Source: a bacterium
Lineage (GTDB): Bacteria > CSSED10-310 > JAJRTK01
Direction: 5' to 3'
Length of the DNA stretch: 8,557 nt
Assembly (NCBI GenBank): GCA_024278345.1
Contig: JAJRTK010000377.1
Span: 1-8,557, forward strand
The translations under genes and the position numbers were made by a program. The notes under the pieces were generated by a model. That model ran no database searches. It had not been told where the DNA came from and saw nothing but the letters and a program-made list of their open reading frames with translations. How positions within the stretch are numbered: position 1 is the first letter of the stretch; each line of letters begins with the position of its first letter. Shown here piece after piece: positions 5,110-8,557 of the stretch.

Positions 5110-6750
5110 TCAGGGGCGCCGGATGGACACGCCGCGAAAATCGACGCGGGAGGTCGGGTGGAGATGAAACCCCTCGACATTGTCCCGGACGATCATGACC
5201 TGGACCGAGTGAGCGACGGGCACCCAGGGAGCATCCCGGTGAAAGATTTCCTGCGCCTGGCGGTAAAGGGCGGCCCGCTGGTTTTGGTCGGTGAGGACTT
5301 TGGCCTTTTCCAGGAGATCGGTAAAGGCATCGCTCCTGTAAAAAGCGATGTTCGTCGCAGGAATGGTGGCGCCTGTCTTGGACAGGAGCATGTAAAGAAA
5401 ATTGTCCGGATCGCCATTGTCACCCGACCAGCCCAGAAAGGCCATGTCGTGCTGGCCGTGGTCGGTTTTTTCCAAATAGGTGGGCCAGTCGTAGGTCACC
5501 TTTCTGGCGCGGACGCCGATCTGCTCCAGGTCGGCTATGACCGCCGCGGCCACCTTGTCCGGCGCCAGGATGTAGGGCCTGGGATTGGACATGGCCCAGA
5601 GCGTCGTCTCAAAGCCGTCCGGAAACCCGGCCTCCGCCAAGAGCTCTCGGGCCTTCGCGGGGTCGTAAGAATAGGGCACGAGCTCCTTGTGATATCCCCA
5701 AACCACCGGTGGCAACGGGTTCTTCGCCACGGTGCCCAGCCCCTGGTAGAAATTGTCGATGATAGCTTGCTTGTTGATGGCGTAATTGATGGCGCGCCGG
5801 ACGAGCACGTTGTCGAAGGGCGGCTTCTGGGTGTTCAGAGCCAGGTAGCAGATGTTCATCCCCTCCTGGGTCAGGAAGCGGACGCCGGGACTGCTTCTGA
5901 TGGCATCCAGCTCGAACGGGTTCGGAAAGTTGAAGCCGTCGAGCTTCCCCGCCTTGAAGGCCTGAAACCGGACGGAATTGTCGGGGATAGCGGCGAAAAC
6001 TACCTTGTCGAGCTTCACTGGCCCGCCGAAGTAATGAGGGTTTTTCCGAAGAACTATCTTCTGTCCCCGCTGCCAGGATTCGAACATGAAGGGACCGGTT
6101 CCCACGGGATGGAAGTTGAACTGCTTCCGCATCTTCACCACGGCAGTAGGAGAAACAATACTTGCGAAGTTCATGGCCAGGTTCGCCAAAAAAGGTGCCT
6201 CCGACCGCACAAGGCGGAAGCGAACCGTGAGGTCGTCCACTTTTTCAATGGCCTTGACAATCTGGCTCATCCCCATGTTGTCCCAGTACTTGTAGGGTCC
6301 TCCCACGTCGGCGAATTCGTGCTTAGGGTCGTGCTGCCGCAAGAAGGAAAAAAGAACGGCATCGGCATTGAACGGCGTCCCGTCGTGGAAGGTCACGCCC
6401 TTCAGAAGATGAAAGGTGTATACCTTCCCGTCTTCGCTGATCTCCCAGCTCTCGGCCAGAGAAGGCTCCACCTCGGTGCTCTCTACCTTGAACCTCACCA
6501 AAGTATCGTAGATGTTCCCTGTCACGTTGAACGATTCACCGTCATCCTCGTGGGCAGGGTCCAGCCCAACGCTATCTTGACCGCGCCCAAAGACAAAGAC
6601 GTTCTCCCGGCGCAGGTCCACGGAACTTGAGCCATTCCCCGAGCAAGCCCCTATTGCCAGGACCATGGAGGCCCAAGCCACCGCCCAAACCCCGAACCTG
6701 GCGGCTCCAGGCCGACTTCCGCTACGCTTTAAAGTCCACCACTCGAACAC
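5110..6750 (-). CDS. dppA: ABC transporter substrate-binding lipoprotein, DppA/OppA type (SBP family 5)
   Basis: The 546-aa periplasmic receptor captures the substrate and delivers it to the two permeases encoded downstream. Residues 1-35 form a lipoprotein signal with lipobox IGAC, giving Cys36 as the lipid-modified N-terminus, so the protein is probably membrane-anchored. Family 5 features follow: an N-terminal lobe with LAESWEISEDGKVYTFHLLK (98-117), then VTFHDGTPFNADAV, GTGPFMF (217-223) and KNPHYFGG (236-243), then RRAINYAINKQAI (318-330), and the DppA-like WSGDNGDPDNFL (441-452). The GTG start at 6750 is supported by GGAGGGG ending two bases upstream; an ATG further up (6768) is in another frame. 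The order A-B-C is that of dpp/opp/nik operons. Specific ligand (dipeptide, oligopeptide, heme, nickel or sugar) cannot be told from sequence. Confidence 0.93.
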   Translation of the reverse strand: MFEWWTLKRSGSRPGAARFGVWAVAWASMVLAIGACSGNGSSSVDLRRENVFVFGRGQDSVGLDPAHEDDGESFNVTGNIYDTLVRFKVESTEVEPSLAESWEISEDGKVYTFHLLKGVTFHDGTPFNADAVLFSFLRQHDPKHEFADVGGPYKYWDNMGMSQIVKAIEKVDDLTVRFRLVRSEAPFLANLAMNFASIVSPTAVVKMRKQFNFHPVGTGPFMFESWQRGQKIVLRKNPHYFGGPVKLDKVVFAAIPDNSVRFQAFKAGKLDGFNFPNPFELDAIRSSPGVRFLTQEGMNICYLALNTQKPPFDNVLVRRAINYAINKQAIIDNFYQGLGTVAKNPLPPVVWGYHKELVPYSYDPAKARELLAEAGFPDGFETTLWAMSNPRPYILAPDKVAAAVIADLEQIGVRARKVTYDWPTYLEKTDHGQHDMAFLGWSGDNGDPDNFLYMLLSKTGATIPATNIAFYRSDAFTDLLEKAKVLTDQNQRAALYRQAQEIFHRDAPWVPVAHSVQVMIVRDNVEGFHLHPTSRVDFRGVSIRRP

Positions 6751-6792
6751 GACCCCTCCACTTCGCCATGAGATAGAAGTTCTTCAAGATTC

Positions 6793-6828
6793 GCGCCGTA
6801 TCATGCATCACGGAGAACAGAAAGGCAA
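6793..6828 (-). promoter_or_regulatory. Candidate promoter of the ABC transporter genes
   Basis: On the minus strand TTGCCT (6828-6823) and CATGAT (6805-6800) are separated by exactly 17 bases. Transcription would start near 6793, giving a leader of about 43 nt to the GTG at 6750. The match is four of six in the -10 box, so it is only a candidate. The 211-bp spacer from mutY supports the existence of a separate promoter, since no clear terminator is seen after mutY. Confidence 0.35.
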
Positions 6829-6879
6829 TCCGCGAATTTTTGCAGAGCCATTTTTTTTCGTCAGCACGTTTCTCAAGAA

Positions 6880-6901
6880 GGGTTGTCTTCCGCTCCCATC
6901 G
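6880..6901 (-). repeat. 22-bp shared motif, copy in the mutY-dppA spacer
   Basis: This is the inverted partner of 3828-3849, with one mismatch in 22 bases. On the minus strand it reads CGATGGGAGCGGAA, then GACAACCC. It lies about 50 bp upstream of the -35 box proposed for the ABC genes, a position compatible with an activator site, though a dispersed repeat fragment is an equal possibility. Confidence 0.65.
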
Positions 6902-6961
6902 CTCACGTCCGTTGCGCGCTGATCGCCCCTCATCCCCCCCACGCTCCATCGGCATCCCCCA

Positions 6962-8128
6962 TCAAAGCGATTTTGCGGCATCCAGGAGTTTCGTCACCAA
7001 AGAGGAGGTCGCCAGCCGCCGGAGCTCCGCATCCGAAGGCCAGAAAACGTCGGCACCCTGAAAAAGATCCTTCGCCAACCGGCCAGGAAAAAGGCTGGCG
7101 CGGATCGAACGGTACGTGATCTGGTGCCGGACCACGGCGATGGGTGACTCGCAGGTAAGTTCGATGCCCCAGCGTTTGGCCAAAAAAACCCGAAACCGAT
7201 CCAATGGCAAAGCCTCACCGGCCACCGGGAGAAAAAGGGCCGGCAGGTGCCAAAGGCCCGGCAAAAACGGGGCCTTGGAGTCCCGCCTGATCAGGAGAGG
7301 CCGCCCTTGAGAGCTCCGGACCAAGACTGCCAGGTGGTTCCACGGCTCCGTGGCCCGGCGCGGGCGCCGGGCCGGGATCCCTGAGACCGCCGCGCTCCCT
7401 TGGGACTGGCAGGTGGAAGCAAGGGGACAATCCTCGCACCGGGGCCGCCGAGGCGTGCAGACCAGCGCCCCTAGCTCCATGAGCGCCTGGTTGAGATCGC
7501 CGGGACGGGCTGGCGATGAAAGGCGGGTGGCCAGTGCCCGGAGAGCTTTCCGTGACAGGCTGCCAGGGGTAGCTGGCTCCGCCGGGACCTCTCCGGGAGG
7601 AGTGGCTACGGGGAACAACCGGGACAAGACTCGCCGAACATTGCCGTCCACCGCCGCCTCCCGCTGCCCGAAGGCGATACTTAGAATGGCGCCAGCGGTA
7701 TAGTCCCCGACGCCGGGAAGCGAGCGACAGGCGTCGGGAAATGCGGGAAAGATGCCGCCATATCGCTCGACGATCATGGCTGCGGCCCGGCAAAGCCGCC
7801 GGGCCCGGGAATAGTAACCCAGGCCAGACCAGAGACCCAGAACCTCATCCTCGGCGGCGGAGGCCAACGCCTCCACCGTGGGGAATCGAGCAAGAAACCG
7901 CTCATAGTACGGAGCGACCACATCGACTCTTGTCTGCTGGGCCATGACCTCCGAAATCCAAATCTTGTAGGGATCGTCACTCCCTCGCCAGGGAAGGTCC
8001 CGCTTCGCGGTGGAATACCAGTCCAGCAAGGCCTGGCGAACCGATGCAAGAGTGGCCGCGCTTGGTGTAACCTCACCCGGTAAGGCGCCAGGCGGCACAA
8101 GGCCCATTCCCTTCATCTCAACACTCAT
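6962..8128 (-). CDS. mutY: A/G-specific adenine DNA glycosylase MutY
   Basis: This base-excision repair enzyme removes adenine mispaired with 8-oxoguanine or guanine. The product is 388 aa from ATG 8128. The glycosylase core carries ISEVMAQQTRV (58-68) with catalytic Glu60, GLGYYSRARRL (102-112) with the DNA-probing Tyr, the helix-hairpin-helix LPGVGDYTAGAI (137-148), and VDGNVRRVLSRL (160-171) with catalytic Asp161. The iron-sulphur ligands are Cys224, 231, 234 and 240, exactly C-x6-C-x2-C-x5-C. Residues about 264-388 form the MutT-like C-terminal domain that recognises 8-oxoG (FLPGLWHLP, VRHQITYRS). The frame stays open to ATG 8413, but those 95 extra codons are repeat copy 3 and have no MutY features, so that start is rejected. 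No strong ribosome site marks the start; ATG 8116 or 8107 are alternatives. Confidence 0.95.
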   Translation of the reverse strand: MSVEMKGMGLVPPGALPGEVTPSAATLASVRQALLDWYSTAKRDLPWRGSDDPYKIWISEVMAQQTRVDVVAPYYERFLARFPTVEALASAAEDEVLGLWSGLGYYSRARRLCRAAAMIVERYGGIFPAFPDACRSLPGVGDYTAGAILSIAFGQREAAVDGNVRRVLSRLFPVATPPGEVPAEPATPGSLSRKALRALATRLSSPARPGDLNQALMELGALVCTPRRPRCEDCPLASTCQSQGSAAVSGIPARRPRRATEPWNHLAVLVRSSQGRPLLIRRDSKAPFLPGLWHLPALFLPVAGEALPLDRFRVFLAKRWGIELTCESPIAVVRHQITYRSIRASLFPGRLAKDLFQGADVFWPSDAELRRLATSSLVTKLLDAAKSL

Positions 8129-8183
8129 GGAAACCAATCGAACCACCCCGAAGAAGAAGAAAAGACGCGGAGCGTCAAAAAAA

Positions 8184-8341
8184 CGCGCAGCGTACATAGA
8201 TGTGGGCTGGGATCCCGTTGCTCGCAAGTTGCAACGGGAAGTTGAGCTAGCTCCCTGGTGGGTGCGGGGCAAAGCCCTGCCCGGGGACCGGGGAAGGAAT
8301 CCCCGGACGACCGCCGAGTCACGCAAACGTGACCCGGCGAG
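8184..8341 (-). repeat. Dispersed intergenic repeat, copy 3 (inverted relative to copies 1, 2 and 4)
   Basis: Read on the minus strand this copy has the order of copy 1: CGGGTCACGTTTGCGTGA with its small hairpin, a variable GC-rich middle, CCAGGGAGC, the CCCGTTGC/GCAACGGG stem (8231-8238 with 8214-8221), GGGATCCCAGCCCACAT, then TGTACGCTGCGCG. Its end lies only 55 bp upstream of the mutY start. Because it has no stop in one minus-strand frame, it makes a false N-terminal extension of mutY. Confidence 0.8.
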
Positions 8342-8435
8342 CGGAGCGCGCCGTTGCCCGTAAGCCAAGAAGACGATTGTCTGCTTGGCGTGTACTTTCA
8401 CGGTAACACTCAAGGAGCGGCCTCGGTCATGGTAC

Positions 8436-8557
8436 CGGCCACGGTGCAGATTTCAGACGCCGCCCCAGGGCTTCCAGCCCTGGAACCCGGCGGAGGCTCT
8501 GCCTCCGGACCTCCGCTGGGAGCGCCGCTCCCAGACCCACGCCAGGGAGCCAGCTCC
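8436..8557 (+). repeat. Dispersed intergenic repeat, copy 4 (cut by window end)
   Basis: This copy matches module A of copy 2 (about 1213-1303) from CCGGCCAC onward. It holds three compact hairpins in a row: CCAGGGCT-TCC-AGCCCTGG (8465-8483), CGGAGGC-TCT-GCCTCCG (8491-8507), and the GGGAGCG/CGCTCCC palindrome (8518-8532). The last 22 bases (CCACGCCAGGGAGCCAGCTC) match the beginning of module B as seen in copies 1 to 3. The rest of module B, with the CCCGTTGC stem, probably continues just past the window. Confidence 0.75.

Noticed and set aside
5158-6630. 490-codon open frame on the plus strand opposite the binding-protein gene
   Set aside because: It is an antisense shadow of a strongly supported gene in GC-rich DNA. 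Its translation has no domain and lacks a credible ribosome site.
8166-8188. GACGC-GGA-GCGTC mini-hairpin flanked by an A/T run, as a rho-independent terminator upstream of mutY
   Set aside because: The stem is only 5 bp with a 3-nt loop, and the following minus-strand stretch is TTTTCTTCTTC instead of a continuous T-run. TTGACG within it also lacks a usable -10 box, so no promoter was called.
8129-8413. N-terminal extension of mutY starting at ATG 8413
   Set aside because: The segment is repeat copy 3 translated in a stop-free frame, with no MutY similarity. The family domain begins well after 8128.
1-8557. CRISPR array
   Set aside because: Repeats here are not regularly spaced short direct repeats with unique spacers. 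The 34-bp units are contiguous, and the longer copies are dispersed in both orientations.

Overview
The window reads as a chromosomal segment of a GC-rich (roughly 60% by eye), Gram-negative-type bacterium. This rests on a secreted protein with outer-membrane beta-barrel character, a lipoprotein-type periplasmic binding protein, good Shine-Dalgarno sites and a plausible sigma-54 promoter. I cannot name the phylum. There is no phage, plasmid, CRISPR, rRNA or convincing tRNA signal.

Layout, left to right. (1) Positions 1-171 hold a hairpin-rich dispersed repeat. (2) Positions 252-866 (-) encode a signal-peptide-bearing putative outer-membrane barrel protein of unknown function. (3) Positions 867-1709 are an 843-bp gene-free stretch with a putative promoter, a second composite repeat copy (about 1213-1434) and a sigma-54-like promoter just before the next gene. 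(4) Positions 1710-2720 (+) encode a diacylglycerol/sphingosine-kinase-family lipid kinase. (5) A short convergent spacer carries a perfect hairpin. (6) A minus-strand block, read right to left, contains mutY (8128-6962), a peptide/nickel-type ABC substrate-binding lipoprotein (6750-5110), a DppB-like permease (5094-3988), a 279-bp repeat-bearing gap, and a DppC-like permease (3708-2809). (7) A third repeat copy (8184-8341, inverted) lies directly before mutY, and a fourth begins at about 8436 and runs off the window.

Functionally, the three ABC genes form the periplasmic receptor and membrane channel of an oligopeptide, dipeptide or similar importer. The two ATPases that usually follow (DppD/DppF type) are absent, because the DppC-like gene is followed at once by the convergent lipid kinase gene. 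The ATPases must be supplied from elsewhere. MutY is a complete A/G-mismatch adenine glycosylase with its Fe-S cluster ligands. The lipid kinase and barrel protein both concern the envelope, but nothing shows that they act together.

The least explained content is between the genes. A modular, palindrome-rich repeat family occurs in four copies in 8.5 kb, in both orientations. The dppB-dppC gap contains a perfect 34-bp tandem duplication, and a 22-bp motif is shared between that gap and the dppA leader. These look like mobile or structured intergenic elements and are the best candidates for something undescribed.
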